Below are positions 51,356-61,535 of a stretch of DNA of 64,000 bases, one piece after another; within the stretch, counting starts at the first letter, position 1, and each line of letters starts with the position of its first letter. The notes under the pieces were generated by a model that was given only the letters and a program-made list of their open reading frames with translations, had not been told where the DNA came from and made no database searches. Origin of the DNA: a virus; IMG/VR virus record IMGVR_UViG_3300018424_000006, positions 124,001 through 188,000 of that record; one strand, 5' to 3'. The position numbers and the translations under genes are program-made.

Positions 51356-52264
51356 ATGAACATTTATGAAACCTATTATGGCAAAAACCTTCGCGCACTT
51401 GCCGGTGAAGTAACAAAGCAGCTTAAAACTTACATTGCGATGAACGATGAAAATCTAAAACAGTCAGAAGTAGGCAATGTTTACTATCTTTCTATTGAAG
51501 ACGAAAACGTCATTCAATGGAATTTCCCAATCGTTATTGATGGGAAGGCTTATGTAGATCTTCGTCCCTATCTAACTAAACAAGGTACGGTTCGTAATCC
51601 TCAAGATGTCTCAGCTGCTATTCGTCGTGCCCAACTAGAACTTCTATGGTTAGAAGATCGAGACGACTTCGAAAACATTATGATTGGTACCGCAACAATC
51701 TTCGGTACTTGGATAGCTTCTTTATTGGCGTTTAGTCACAGCCTTTCTGGTCGTGATAAAGTAGTTATTGAAATAGCATTAACTGCTTACTATGCTGTTC
51801 TGTTTATGGACGAAGAAAAGCTAGACGATCGTGATGTCGAAAAGATCTTTGTACAGTTAGCTCGTAGTTCTAATGTTGGACGTCAAATCTTAGATGACGT
51901 TTTTGAAACAAAAGGTAGTGGTAGCTATACTTTAACCGAGGCTTTATTGGATAGAAGTATTGAACCTCTTGGTCCTGTACTGAACTGGATCAATAATGTA
52001 ATCGATGTAGAAATTGAAGGTCTTTCTCCTAAGCTACTTTTCAATAAAGTAGTGAATGGTAGCTGGGTAGGTGCATTAGCGCCTGAACTAGCCTCTGCTT
52101 CATTGTACCATCCACCAATCTTTATTAGCTTACTAGATCGTGCTATGACATATAGCTTCTTTGAGCGTACTGCTATTGGCCGTTCGGTTAAGAACAATAG
52201 TCGTAATCGCGCTGTACGTAATCTAGAGCCTTGGTTAAAACGGGCTCTTGAATATCAGGAGTAA
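51356..52264 (+). CDS. Virion-associated protein (phiKZ gp28-like position), 302 aa
   Basis: First of four plus-strand genes that run to the terminase, divergent from the sheath gene. phiKZ has three virion genes between terminase (25) and sheath (29). This is the third counting from the terminase. The sequence is helical with a hydrophobic stretch about residues 115-145 (ATIFGTWIASLLAFSHSL). No motif is recognised, so the role is inferred from position. GAGGG precedes the ATG. Confidence 0.6.
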   Translation: MNIYETYYGKNLRALAGEVTKQLKTYIAMNDENLKQSEVGNVYYLSIEDENVIQWNFPIVIDGKAYVDLRPYLTKQGTVRNPQDVSAAIRRAQLELLWLEDRDDFENIMIGTATIFGTWIASLLAFSHSLSGRDKVVIEIALTAYYAVLFMDEEKLDDRDVEKIFVQLARSSNVGRQILDDVFETKGSGSYTLTEALLDRSIEPLGPVLNWINNVIDVEIEGLSPKLLFNKVVNGSWVGALAPELASASLYHPPIFISLLDRAMTYSFFERTAIGRSVKNNSRNRAVRNLEPWLKRALEYQE

Positions 52265-52267
52265 CCA

Positions 52268-54787
52268 ATGTTAGATCAACTTGTCGATCGTGCAGTCCAA
52301 GAAGTTTGGGCTGCACCGGATATCGATAGACAGTTCCTTATTGAACCTGTAGCACTTTCTGATAAGAATGGTGATATAGGTAAAGTCTATCTTCCGTATG
52401 AACAAATCATCTTGCCCGACAACAGTGAACGCTTCATGGTCTATCAAGTAGGTCAATGGGCTCCTGACAGATTGGGTATTGATGACCGTCTTTGGAACTG
52501 GGTTAAATTAAGCGACCTAAGTAATGACGATGGTCTACTAGTGCAGTTTATGATTAATCATAAGTTGTTACCTCTCCATGAAGGCTATATCCGCAGAACT
52601 AAGAATCGTGCTTTAATCTTTGCTTTCCCATTAAGGGTAGCCGAAGAAGATATTAAGGCAGTCTATAGCCCCATGGTTCGTGTCTATACAAACCACTGGT
52701 ATAGTACCCCTGAAGGAACTGCGGACCCACGTCCTTCATATATGGGTTCTACTTACAGCCAGCTTACTGGCGACCCTGCGTTCTTTACGCACTGGGCAGG
52801 CATTAAAACTAATCCTGGTTCTTTCCTATATAAGAATGGTATTCTCGTAAATGATCTTACTCCGTCTGAAATAGTGACTGGAGATAAATTATCGTTATAC
52901 GAAGACCATTCTGTTGAAGGTTATTTTGATATAGCTTTGGATGACTTACTCTTCTATACCTCTGATGTAGATTCTAAGAATAGATACATCATTCAAGTAC
53001 CAGAAGAACTAACCAGTAACCTCCATTACATAGATGACCTTGAAGTTTATATAATGGGTCATATCGAACAGAATGGGATTACTCGAGATGCAGGTATCTA
53101 CGTTCCTCGTATTACGAAGGGAACGATTAAGATGCTTACTCACTGTGACTTCGCCCTAGAAGTTAACTATGTGACTAATGCGATTAACCAGAACGATCAT
53201 TTAATTGATTTTGCTAACACCCGCATTCGAGTTTATTACCGTAAGAATAATAAACTTCGTCCAGATGTTGCTAACTCTTCGTTCCTACGTCAGTTCTACC
53301 AGCTTCCTAAAACTACTCGTCTTCTCTTGATGACAGGTACTAACTCTAACGTTGCTGTATGGCAAGCTAAGAATCTAGAGCAAGGGGCCTTTACGACATT
53401 TATGTCCATGACTCCTCTTGAGTTAACTAATGCCTTACAGATTCCTGCTGCAGGTATTAATGACGTTTATAACTATTTCGGTTTAATGGAAATCTTTGAG
53501 ACTTCCACTATTTCGAACGGTAAGATCCAGTGGTGTAGAGCAGATAAAGAGAATGGTTGCTTAATCAAGTCTTTTGATGCCGATGGGAATATGATTGATT
53601 ATCGATTTGTTGACGATATCTATACGTCAATGGAGAGAGACATCTTCCCGGGTACGACCTACATTGAAACTATCCCGGGTAAACAGACTTCAACTGCCGA
53701 GATAAATGGCTATGATGAAACAAATGACTTTGTTGGTAAATATAACGAGGTTCGTTATTTGCTAAAAGAGTCCGGGGAAGTTAAAGCCGTCTTAGATAAT
53801 GACTTTACAGTCAATAGCATAACTGGGAAGGTTACATGGGACGGGAAGAACGCAGGTATCCCCAAGCGTCTTATTCGTTCTACCGATATTATCATGAGTG
53901 AGTATACTCTAGCCGCTACCGACGTAACAGAGTCTTTGCCTCTGTTAGGTCCTGAAACTCCATTAACGTTTACTCCGGGTATTCCGGGAGTAGAAGTTTA
54001 TATTGATGGTAAGCGTGCTAACTTAGGTCTGGACTATATTCTGGAATATCCTAACTTCAGAATCTTTAAGCAGATTACTCATGACAATCCAATTGATGTT
54101 AAGGTTATCCTTCACGGCATTCCTTTAGTCGATGATAAGATCTACCCTGCTCCTAAAACAGGCTGGATTTTAGATGGTGAGATTAGTCGCAACAATGTCT
54201 TTGAGTTTTACAAGGATACCTACTCTGAGATCTATATCGATGGTAGATATGTTTCACAAGACCAAATCAAGCTCGCTGAAACTGGTTTAGGTTCAATGCC
54301 TAACTGGGTGACGAACGGCATGCCTTACGCAATCTATCCTCGCGTACAGCACATCCCTACAGACTTTGTAGATAGTGTTACTGCCGGACGATTCTGGGCA
54401 TACGAGACGCTCGATAATGCAGCAGGTGCTGTTGATAACATTCTTACTCAGGGTGCAGATCAGATACCTAGTGTGATCATTGGACAGTATGAATTAGTCA
54501 GTCCACTTCTTAAAAAGGTTATTGACGAGATTCGTAATGGTTCTATTCAGATTGATTCTAATCTTTCGGATGCTGCAGTAGGTGTTAAGATAACGCCATA
54601 CTCTAACCTAGTTGAAATTGATCCTGCTTCTGTACGGACAGATATCGAATATTTAGATTTTGTCCCTCATAGTGAGACAACCCCAATATCAGTAACTCTT
54701 TTGGAATACAATTTCCTAGAGAGAGTTAACGCAATTTATCTGAATAATAATTGCACCCTTTCATCGTACATACTTATAGGTTCTTAA
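52268..54787 (+). CDS. Large virion protein (phiKZ gp27-like position), 839 aa
   Basis: Starts four bases after the preceding stop, with GGAG upstream. It is rich in beta strands and Tyr/Asp/Asn, without membrane segments, and contains repeated ImmunoG-like strand-turn elements (for example GVEVYIDGKRANLGLDYIL, then DVKVILHGIPLVDDK). This suits a large neck, tail or head-surface protein. The assignment rests on position and composition. Confidence 0.62.
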   Translation: MLDQLVDRAVQEVWAAPDIDRQFLIEPVALSDKNGDIGKVYLPYEQIILPDNSERFMVYQVGQWAPDRLGIDDRLWNWVKLSDLSNDDGLLVQFMINHKLLPLHEGYIRRTKNRALIFAFPLRVAEEDIKAVYSPMVRVYTNHWYSTPEGTADPRPSYMGSTYSQLTGDPAFFTHWAGIKTNPGSFLYKNGILVNDLTPSEIVTGDKLSLYEDHSVEGYFDIALDDLLFYTSDVDSKNRYIIQVPEELTSNLHYIDDLEVYIMGHIEQNGITRDAGIYVPRITKGTIKMLTHCDFALEVNYVTNAINQNDHLIDFANTRIRVYYRKNNKLRPDVANSSFLRQFYQLPKTTRLLLMTGTNSNVAVWQAKNLEQGAFTTFMSMTPLELTNALQIPAAGINDVYNYFGLMEIFETSTISNGKIQWCRADKENGCLIKSFDADGNMIDYRFVDDIYTSMERDIFPGTTYIETIPGKQTSTAEINGYDETNDFVGKYNEVRYLLKESGEVKAVLDNDFTVNSITGKVTWDGKNAGIPKRLIRSTDIIMSEYTLAATDVTESLPLLGPETPLTFTPGIPGVEVYIDGKRANLGLDYILEYPNFRIFKQITHDNPIDVKVILHGIPLVDDKIYPAPKTGWILDGEISRNNVFEFYKDTYSEIYIDGRYVSQDQIKLAETGLGSMPNWVTNGMPYAIYPRVQHIPTDFVDSVTAGRFWAYETLDNAAGAVDNILTQGADQIPSVIIGQYELVSPLLKKVIDEIRNGSIQIDSNLSDAAVGVKITPYSNLVEIDPASVRTDIEYLDFVPHSETTPISVTLLEYNFLERVNAIYLNNNCTLSSYILIGS

Positions 54788-54788
54788 A

Positions 54789-56444
54789 ATGCCCATAGTT
54801 CAACATGACGGTAAAAAGTCAACTGTTATAAATATGGATGAGTTGTACCAAGGAGTCGATCCTGCCGAAGGTGAAACTCTCCATATTCCTGCTATAGGAG
54901 ATCTGGTTGTTGATTTCAATCGTGGTTTCTTTAAGGTAGACGCGGTTGACCCAATTACCAAAATCCCGACCCTATCTCCATGGAAACCTGAGACATTAGG
55001 CGACTCTGGAAATAGTGATGACATTAACGCGGGTCTAACTCGCAACTTTACTTCTGGCGCTAACCGCGCCTTTGTAAATTACAATGTTTCTCCACCGACA
55101 ATCAACATCGATCGTCGAGTACTTATTATGGATGCGGCAGCTACGACTGTTAAAATCTTTAAAGGTACTGATACTAGTTCCGCTACCGGGACGGTCATTA
55201 GTCGTGTATATGACAATAACCAAAACTTCATTAGCGAGAACGTAGAACTTGAACGCGTCTTCCCTGAGAACGACGTTATCAAATATGTTCCAGAGACTCA
55301 CATTGATACCGGCCTTAATCAGGGCGAAATTGTTACTGTAGTTGCTTACTCCGCAAATAGCGGCGTAGTACATGAAGAACATTTCACGACTCGACTAACG
55401 GACGCCATTGGTACTCCAGATCTTAATAATAAGTATCTGGTTGGTATCAGTCTGGTATCTGACTTAGTGTCTGCTGAAGATCCCGAGATGATCCTGAATG
55501 ACCTTAACGTTCCTTTCAATACTACATTAATGCAATGTCGTTTACATTATAACGACGGCTCCCATGTAGACATCGGTATCGATGGTATGAAAGCTAAGTT
55601 AATGGGTATTGATAATTTCAATGAATCTACTCTAGGTCCTGCCAATGATATTCTATTGGTATACTACCCTTCTGCAGATGAACCAGCGATAAATGTAGTT
55701 GATGGCGAGAATCCTGTTCTCACTAAGAGCTATAAGCTTTCTAATCAGCGTGGTGAGGCGACCTTCGGATTCAAGTTATATGTCATTCCGAAATATCAAG
55801 ATATTAGTCTTGGCTATACTTTAGAATATCGTCTAACTAACTTTGACTACGACATCGATGTGGACGTTACCGCAAATGTAACAACTACTCTTCGTTCAGA
55901 CGGTTCTGCATGGTCTCCGACTAACTACGGTAATCGTCAAGAGCTGTTGGCAGTACTTCGCTTAGAAGATGTAATGCCGGGCATCTATGATGGCTGGATT
56001 CATACTCAGAACTTTAATATCACTCTTGACGTTCCTACTGACGGCGCTGGTAATAGCTGGGTTATTGATTACGCGGCTGATAACTCTCGTCTATTGGGTT
56101 ACGATGTGGATATCGAAGCATCTAATATTAATAGTCGTGTGTTGATTCAGAACGGACACGTTAATCAAGCTGACTGGCTTGATAAGCTTTACTATGAAGC
56201 TGTGCCGTTGTTCGACCAAGATCTTATTTCCGCTCCTCCTCGTCCGACACATTTCCGATTCACCTATGGCGAACCGGCAATCTCTAAAGTGTTTGGCATT
56301 GACGAATGGGATAAGTATCTTTCTCGCGATACTGCTGATCCGTATACTGCACATGAAACAGCCACAATTACGTGGTTATTGGAAGATGGACCAAGTACCT
56401 TTACTTTGGGTCATACTCCACTACTAGTTCGTATTGTAGACTAA
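54789..56444 (+). CDS. Virion protein (phiKZ gp26-like position), 551 aa
   Basis: Starts two bases after the preceding stop. The sequence is beta-rich throughout (for example VSLVSDLVSAEDPEMIL, then LEYRLTNFDYDIDVDVTA), with no membrane segment, and resembles a multi-domain structural protein. It precedes the terminase gene by 55 bases that contain a hairpin. The role is inferred from position. Confidence 0.62.
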   Translation: MPIVQHDGKKSTVINMDELYQGVDPAEGETLHIPAIGDLVVDFNRGFFKVDAVDPITKIPTLSPWKPETLGDSGNSDDINAGLTRNFTSGANRAFVNYNVSPPTINIDRRVLIMDAAATTVKIFKGTDTSSATGTVISRVYDNNQNFISENVELERVFPENDVIKYVPETHIDTGLNQGEIVTVVAYSANSGVVHEEHFTTRLTDAIGTPDLNNKYLVGISLVSDLVSAEDPEMILNDLNVPFNTTLMQCRLHYNDGSHVDIGIDGMKAKLMGIDNFNESTLGPANDILLVYYPSADEPAINVVDGENPVLTKSYKLSNQRGEATFGFKLYVIPKYQDISLGYTLEYRLTNFDYDIDVDVTANVTTTLRSDGSAWSPTNYGNRQELLAVLRLEDVMPGIYDGWIHTQNFNITLDVPTDGAGNSWVIDYAADNSRLLGYDVDIEASNINSRVLIQNGHVNQADWLDKLYYEAVPLFDQDLISAPPRPTHFRFTYGEPAISKVFGIDEWDKYLSRDTADPYTAHETATITWLLEDGPSTFTLGHTPLLVRIVD

Positions 56445-56448
56445 TAAT

Positions 56449-56476
56449 GAATGCTAGGTCTTCGGGCCTAGCATTC
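56449..56476 (+). terminator. Hairpin, probable weak terminator
   Basis: A 10-bp perfect stem (GAATGCTAGG) with an 8-base loop is followed by TTATCTT. It lies between the virion genes and the terminase and may reduce rather than stop transcription. Confidence 0.6.
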
Positions 56477-56498
56477 TTATCTTACCCGGGAGTCTATT

Positions 56499-58649
56499 GT
56501 GATTTTATTTAGAAAAGATTGGGCCAAATATCCCGGCGCAATCATACATGCTAATACTAAGAATAAATCATTCTTACGCTATAGCTATATCTTAAGGGAA
56601 ATGGGAATAAAGAATAACTTCTTTCATCTAGCTTTATTGCAACCAGAGTTAGCTAACGTTGATCCCTTTGATCCTGACTTAGATAATGAAACTAAGTTCA
56701 AAATTATCCGAGAATGTAAATACAACATTTGGTACTTCTTAAGAGAAGTTGCACGATTCCCTCCAAAGGGCGGTAACGAAGCAATACCATATGCAGCCAA
56801 CCGCGGTAACATGGCCCTTACTTGGTCATTCATGAACCATATCGACTTTGCGCTTATCATGATCCGTCAGGCTGGTAAGTCGGGTTCAACTGACCAAATA
56901 CATTCTTATATAACCCATGTAGCTGGGGAAGGTAATGCTACACAGATTCTAACTAAGGATAACAAACTTAGAAAGGCAAACATCGAACGTATTAAAGCGA
57001 TTCGAGATCAATTGCCTAGTTATTTGCATACATGGACTCGTGACGATGCCGACAATACCGTTGAGGTCACCTGTAAGGCCCTAGGGAACGAGATTCAGAC
57101 TGGAGTGGCCCAGAAGTCGGAAGACGGTGCAGATAATCTTGGAAGGGGTCTGACGGCGCAGGTGCAGCATATAGACGAAGCGCCATACATTGCAAACATC
57201 CATATCTCTCTTCCGGTAGCACTTGCATCCGGTACAGCAGCACGTGACCTTGCTAAAGCAGCAGGTGGTTTCTATGGAAACATCTTCACTACAACGGCTG
57301 GTAAGAAAGATACAAAAGAGGGTCGTTATATTTATGATCTAATTCATGAAGGCATGTATTGGAATGAAGCAATCTTAGATTGTGCTGATATTAATGAAGC
57401 TATTGAAATGATTGATAAGAACTCAGTGGGAGATTCTATCATTATCAATGGTACATTCAGTCATTCTCAGATTGGTAAGTCAGATGAATGGTTACGTAAG
57501 GCAATCCTTAATACGAAAGCCACTGAAGATATCGCTGACCGAGACTTCTTCAATGTATGGACTTCCGGTTCTGAAAGTTCTCCTCTATCTCAGAAACTAA
57601 GTACGGTAATTCGTGCTTCTGAAACTAGCCCTATTTATACCAACATTACTCCAGAGAAATATCAGATACGTTGGCAGATCCCTAGAGAAGATATCTTTAG
57701 ACGAATGCAGAATGGACAATTCGTAATGGGTCTCGATACGTCGAATGCGGTAGGTCGAGATGGTAACGGTATAGTACTTATAGATGTGAAGACTCTAGAA
57801 GTAGTTATGCTTGCCAGAATAAGTGAAGCGAATATTCTTAAGTTTGCTAAGTGGATTTCTAGCTTTATGGTTATGTTCCCGTCAGTTACTTTGGTTCCAG
57901 AGAACAAGTCTTCGGGTCAGTCTATTATGGATATTATATCCACAGACTTAATGGCCGCTGGATACCATCCATTTAAACGAATCTTTAATAGATTGGTAGG
58001 CGGTAGCGAAGGGAAAGCTGAGAGAGGCTGGTTGGAGATTAAGAAGAACTTACCTTGTACTGAAGAGTTCTATGTTTCCTATAAAGGTTACTTAGGGTTT
58101 ATGACCACAGGTAATACTCGTGCTCAACTATATGACTCTGTATTTCAACAAGCTGCTGGTTCTGCGGGCCACTTAGTTAAAGATAAGATTTTGATTGACG
58201 AGATCTTAGCTCTTGTAACTAAGAATGGACGTGTTGATCACCCTTCCGATGGACACGATGATACGACTATTGCGTGGCTATTAGGTAACTGGTTCTTACG
58301 TCAAGCATCACACCTTGATAACTATGGGCTATCTAGATTGAATGTATTGGCTGAAGTATCCGATGAAGGTGCAACAGTTGATCCAGAAGAACTAGAACGT
58401 GTACGTGAACGAAACCTTGTTCGTAAAGAAATAGAAGAATTGAAACTTGCTCTTGAAGGCACTAATGACATTATTGCCAAGACTAAGATTGAAGCTCGTC
58501 TATCTATCTTAACAAACAAATCTCAAGTAGACGGCGGTGAACCTGTAAGCCTAGATGCTGTATTAGGTGAAGCTCGTGAGAAGAAGAAGTCTAAGACTAC
58601 TATTCTTGAGAAGATGAAGCGTATACAGCAATACCGTAATGCGACATAG
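56499..58649 (+). CDS. terL: Large terminase subunit, 716 aa
   Basis: The packaging motor that pumps DNA into the head and cuts it. The ATPase domain shows a Walker A MIRQAGKSGS (121-130) and a Walker B VQHIDEAPYI (222-231, with Asp-Glu). The nuclease domain follows, with FVMGLDTSNAVGRDGNG (first acidic motif), LVPENKSSG (Glu motif) and DGHDDTTIAW (final Asp-Asp). The start codon is GTG with GGGAG seven bases upstream. Between Walker B and the nuclease there is no interruption, so the gene is intact. It is followed by a strong terminator. Confidence 0.92.
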   Translation: MILFRKDWAKYPGAIIHANTKNKSFLRYSYILREMGIKNNFFHLALLQPELANVDPFDPDLDNETKFKIIRECKYNIWYFLREVARFPPKGGNEAIPYAANRGNMALTWSFMNHIDFALIMIRQAGKSGSTDQIHSYITHVAGEGNATQILTKDNKLRKANIERIKAIRDQLPSYLHTWTRDDADNTVEVTCKALGNEIQTGVAQKSEDGADNLGRGLTAQVQHIDEAPYIANIHISLPVALASGTAARDLAKAAGGFYGNIFTTTAGKKDTKEGRYIYDLIHEGMYWNEAILDCADINEAIEMIDKNSVGDSIIINGTFSHSQIGKSDEWLRKAILNTKATEDIADRDFFNVWTSGSESSPLSQKLSTVIRASETSPIYTNITPEKYQIRWQIPREDIFRRMQNGQFVMGLDTSNAVGRDGNGIVLIDVKTLEVVMLARISEANILKFAKWISSFMVMFPSVTLVPENKSSGQSIMDIISTDLMAAGYHPFKRIFNRLVGGSEGKAERGWLEIKKNLPCTEEFYVSYKGYLGFMTTGNTRAQLYDSVFQQAAGSAGHLVKDKILIDEILALVTKNGRVDHPSDGHDDTTIAWLLGNWFLRQASHLDNYGLSRLNVLAEVSDEGATVDPEELERVRERNLVRKEIEELKLALEGTNDIIAKTKIEARLSILTNKSQVDGGEPVSLDAVLGEAREKKKSKTTILEKMKRIQQYRNAT

Positions 58650-58653
58650 TAAG

Positions 58654-58683
58654 CTACTCCTCCAGCCTGGGCTGGAGGAGTAG
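58654..58683. terminator. Bidirectional hairpin terminator
   Basis: A 13-bp perfect stem (CTACTCCTCCAGC) with a CTGG loop lies between the terminase and a converging gene. Confidence 0.9.
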
Positions 58684-58686
58684 TCT

Positions 58687-59499
58687 TTATGCAAATCCAA
58701 AATCAGCAGCAGTCTTTTCGCCAATACCTATATCTTTAAGTAATGGATTCAGCTCACTAATCAAATCTTTATGGAAAGTTAAAATCGAATTAGAGCTATT
58801 GAAAGTTAATTGATCATTAGTCTTATTAGCAATAAAGATAACAGGACGAATTTCGCCTAACTCAGTTCTAACGAAGTCATCCCACCCAGGAGCATTAAGG
58901 ATTTCAGGAACCTTACAAATATACTCCATAAACTTTAAATAATTAGGGTGACTACTATTCTTATTATAATAGTTCTTAAAGTCATTCAGATAAGCGCCAA
59001 ATGTTGGATCATTCATTAAGTTGGATTTAACTACAAAATTAACACTGGAAGTATTCATCTTGTCATAACCACCTAAGGCAGCGACGATTTGCGGAATGTC
59101 TGACGGGAATACTGAGATCAAAGCAAGCATAAGTAAGTTACGGTTAGTATCTTCCATACCACTTGTATCAGTATGAGCTACATCCCCCGCTTCAAATAGC
59201 TGGACTTTAGTATCTCTTCCAGATCCTAAACTCTCCCATTTAGCTCGTATAGCAGGCCCATCTAAACGAGCTGGATTTAGAGCAGTCATAGAAATGAATG
59301 CTTCATATGCATCCACAATCATAACTGCATACTTATGAAAGATACATTCTTCTACTACTGGAGTAGGCTGTACTTTGTTATATGCAGGATAGTCTCCGGT
59401 TGCAGGGACTTCTACCGTAGGATAGTCGGTATACTCCCTGTAGTGTGGAGGACGTCGAAACATCCCCTCTAAATACTTAAGCGCTTCTGGCTGTTCCAT
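58687..59499 (-). CDS. Unknown protein, 270 aa
   Basis: A soluble helical protein, overlapping the exonuclease gene upstream by 23 bases and probably translated with it. AGGA precedes the ATG. No motif is recognised. The C-terminus is helical and ends EKTAADFGFA. Confidence 0.68.
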   Translation of the reverse strand: MEQPEALKYLEGMFRRPPHYREYTDYPTVEVPATGDYPAYNKVQPTPVVEECIFHKYAVMIVDAYEAFISMTALNPARLDGPAIRAKWESLGSGRDTKVQLFEAGDVAHTDTSGMEDTNRNLLMLALISVFPSDIPQIVAALGGYDKMNTSSVNFVVKSNLMNDPTFGAYLNDFKNYYNKNSSHPNYLKFMEYICKVPEILNAPGWDDFVRTELGEIRPVIFIANKTNDQLTFNSSNSILTFHKDLISELNPLLKDIGIGEKTAADFGFA

Positions 59500-60082
59500 C
59501 TGGTTTTCCTATATAGTCTTGTGTGCCAGCGATAAGAACTTTAGCTTCAAAACGAGCATCGTCAAGAGCATGATGCTTTCTTCCTTCAAAAGGAATTTTG
59601 TGAGTAAGCTTTTCGCCGTGTTTGTATACATACAATCTATTGACTGTTCTTAAGGATTCTTGATTCCAGAAGAACCATGGAATAGGCATACCGACATGAG
59701 TATAAGCATTGTTTAAGATACTACAATCAAACTCTGGACCATTCCCATATACAACAACACGACTAGCGTCTCCAAAATGCTTCATTAGAAAATCAGAGAA
59801 CTCTCTAAGAGTATCTTTCAGTGTCAACCTTTCTTTTTCGCGGGTAAAGACCTCATCATAAGCTTCAGGAGAATCTTTCTTCTGCCTTCCCCAGAAACGT
59901 AATGTATCTTCGCAAGTATCACGCTCACGATTGTGCAGACATTGATGCGCTACTCGTCGATAGAACGTCCCTACCTCTTCCCCTGTTATAGGGTTAACAA
60001 TTACACAGCCTACGTTAGTAATAACTGCATTCTCTTTCTTAGAGAAAGTTTCGATATCGGCTACCGCCGCTAATTGATTCAT
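59477..60082 (-). CDS. DEDDh 3'-5' exonuclease, DexA-like, 201 aa
   Basis: The protein has the DEDDh exonuclease motifs in order. ADIETF gives the first Asp and Glu (8-13), YGNGPEFDCSIL gives the second Asp (about 111-122), and HHALDDARFEA gives the catalytic His and last Asp (about 174-184). A TTG start upstream is possible, but the ATG at 60082 is preferred. Such enzymes degrade single-stranded DNA or RNA from the 3' end; T4 DexA is a family member. The role here (DNA turnover or mRNA decay) cannot be told from sequence. Confidence 0.85.
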   Translation of the reverse strand: MNQLAAVADIETFSKKENAVITNVGCVIVNPITGEEVGTFYRRVAHQCLHNRERDTCEDTLRFWGRQKKDSPEAYDEVFTREKERLTLKDTLREFSDFLMKHFGDASRVVVYGNGPEFDCSILNNAYTHVGMPIPWFFWNQESLRTVNRLYVYKHGEKLTHKIPFEGRKHHALDDARFEAKVLIAGTQDYIGKPDGTARSA

Positions 60083-60108
60083 TTTAAAATCCAACAAAAA
60101 ATAAACCC

Positions 60109-60130
60109 ACTAGACACCTAAGTGCCTAGT
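60109..60130 (-). terminator. Hairpin terminator, overlapping a stop codon
   Basis: A 9-bp stem (ACTAGACAC against GTGCCTAGT, one mismatch) is followed on the minus strand by TTTATTTTTTG. It includes the stop codon of the gene at 60118. Confidence 0.7.
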
Positions 60131-60486
60131 AGAGTTGTAACATAAGTAGTTAGGAGGATGATCGGAATAGCTACTTTCAGATAGCGCTTTCTAAAACTCC
60201 GTTCATCTTCAAGAGTTCTCCGGTCCAGACCATAACTACCGATACAGGCCATGAATAAACAAAGGATTCCTAAATGCCCTAGAAGTATTATGCCCGGCAT
60301 GTTTCTTAGTACGTCGGTAATATACTCTAGACTATTGGGCCCCGTAACAATCTTTATAATGAACACAGACATTGATAGTTGAAAGAGAGCGTGGAGTAAC
60401 AGGAAGCCAAATACTCTTTTACGGTGACCAAATCCTATTCCAAGCATAAGTTGGAATAGGATTATCGTGGAAAGGTAAGCTACCAT
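60118..60486 (-). CDS. Small membrane protein, 122 aa
   Basis: Four hydrophobic segments are visible (about 3-20, 27-46, 62-84 and 104-120), with a basic loop (GHRKRVFG). The gene overlaps the upstream membrane-protein gene by one base (TAATG). Holin-like or membrane-remodelling roles are possible, but no family is recognised. Confidence 0.7.
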   Translation of the reverse strand: MVAYLSTIILFQLMLGIGFGHRKRVFGFLLLHALFQLSMSVFIIKIVTGPNSLEYITDVLRNMPGIILLGHLGILCLFMACIGSYGLDRRTLEDERSFRKRYLKVAIPIILLTTYVTTLLGT

Positions 60487-60905
60487 TAAACTTGCATCAC
60501 TGCGATAAGAACGACGATAATAACGCGGATAGCCAAAGTCTCAATAAGCGGAATTATAAAATCTTTGTACTCGCGTAGATCATCTTTCATGTTGCGCGCT
60601 TTGATTAATATGGAATAGACAACGTCAAGTAGAACACTAATAATTAAAAGTGCGGCTACTTCGCCCAGCGCACTAGTCGCACTAAGATTAGCTAAAGCGG
60701 TAATCGCACCGCCGATCAATAACGTATAGCCGTGATCACGAATATTTGAATAGCCTAAGCGACGGACGAAGTTTTCATTTTTTGTATCAACAACTTGATC
60801 GACATACGCTTTCGTATAAGCACGATAAAGGCTAGAACGCGTCTTAGTAAAAGTCCAGACCATAACCGCTAGTAGAAATAGCGAAATAGCGAAATTAGTT
60901 TCCAT
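60486..60905 (-). CDS. Small membrane protein, 139 aa
   Basis: The frame opens upstream at 61013, but the ATG at 60905 has AAGGA nine bases before it. The first 18 residues are a hydrophobic segment. Others lie around 60-80, 87-105 and 118-138. It is the first gene of a two-gene unit of membrane proteins after a hairpin. No family is recognised. Confidence 0.68.
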   Translation of the reverse strand: METNFAISLFLLAVMVWTFTKTRSSLYRAYTKAYVDQVVDTKNENFVRRLGYSNIRDHGYTLLIGGAITALANLSATSALGEVAALLIISVLLDVVYSILIKARNMKDDLREYKDFIIPLIETLAIRVIIVVLIAVMQV

Positions 60906-60980
60906 GATTATTTTCCTTTTGGTTGGGATAATTGAGTTATACAGGCTATAAGAAAAATAAATAAAAAAAGAAAGAGGGTA

Positions 60981-61003
60981 CTCTCTCCCACAGGGGGAGA
61001 GAG
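60981..61003 (-). terminator. Hairpin terminator
   Basis: A 9-bp stem (CTCTCTCCC) with a short loop, 19 bases beyond the stop of the gene at 61022, is followed on the minus strand by TCTTTCTTTTTTT. Confidence 0.8.
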
Positions 61004-61021
61004 CTGGGTGCATTGACAGGG

Positions 61022-61426
61022 CTAGGCTAACTCTTCTTCCGTGAGAGTCATGTCTGCTGCCATACGACGAATAGTATCGAAGTTAGGCATCGCTGTTACC
61101 AACGAAGTCTTAACATCGATATTGTCGCCGTCTTTTGAAGCGTAGATGTCACTGGTAACGTGATCAGTGAAACGCACAGTAGTAACTACTTCATGCATAT
61201 CACTATTGATTACGCCAGCACCTACTTCAGCTGTTGCGAGGGTCGCAGCTTCAGTAAAGTTCTGAGTGAACTCCATTGCTTCGTTATATTGTTCAGGTGT
61301 CAGCGTTGCAGGTAACATACCTTGTACAACATCTTGTCCGATGTTGGCAATGCCGTTCTGATCAAAATTAATTTCGTCTTTAATTTGAGCGCTAAGTGCA
61401 GTCAAACTAGTTGGTAGTGTAGACAT
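61022..61426 (-). CDS. Unknown acidic protein, 134 aa
   Basis: A soluble, acidic protein with Thr/Ala-rich helical stretches and no membrane segment. GGAG precedes the ATG at 61426. No motif is recognised. It is a single-gene unit. Confidence 0.7.
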   Translation of the reverse strand: MSTLPTSLTALSAQIKDEINFDQNGIANIGQDVVQGMLPATLTPEQYNEAMEFTQNFTEAATLATAEVGAGVINSDMHEVVTTVRFTDHVTSDIYASKDGDNIDVKTSLVTAMPNFDTIRRMAADMTLTEEELA

Positions 61427-61535
61427 TATTTCTCCTTAATGTCAATGGGTTTTACACTCGACTAAATGCCGAGATGTTCTTTTGCCTTTTCTTCAATAAA
61501 GCTTTCGAAAGCATTACGAAGATCAGGCTTAAGTC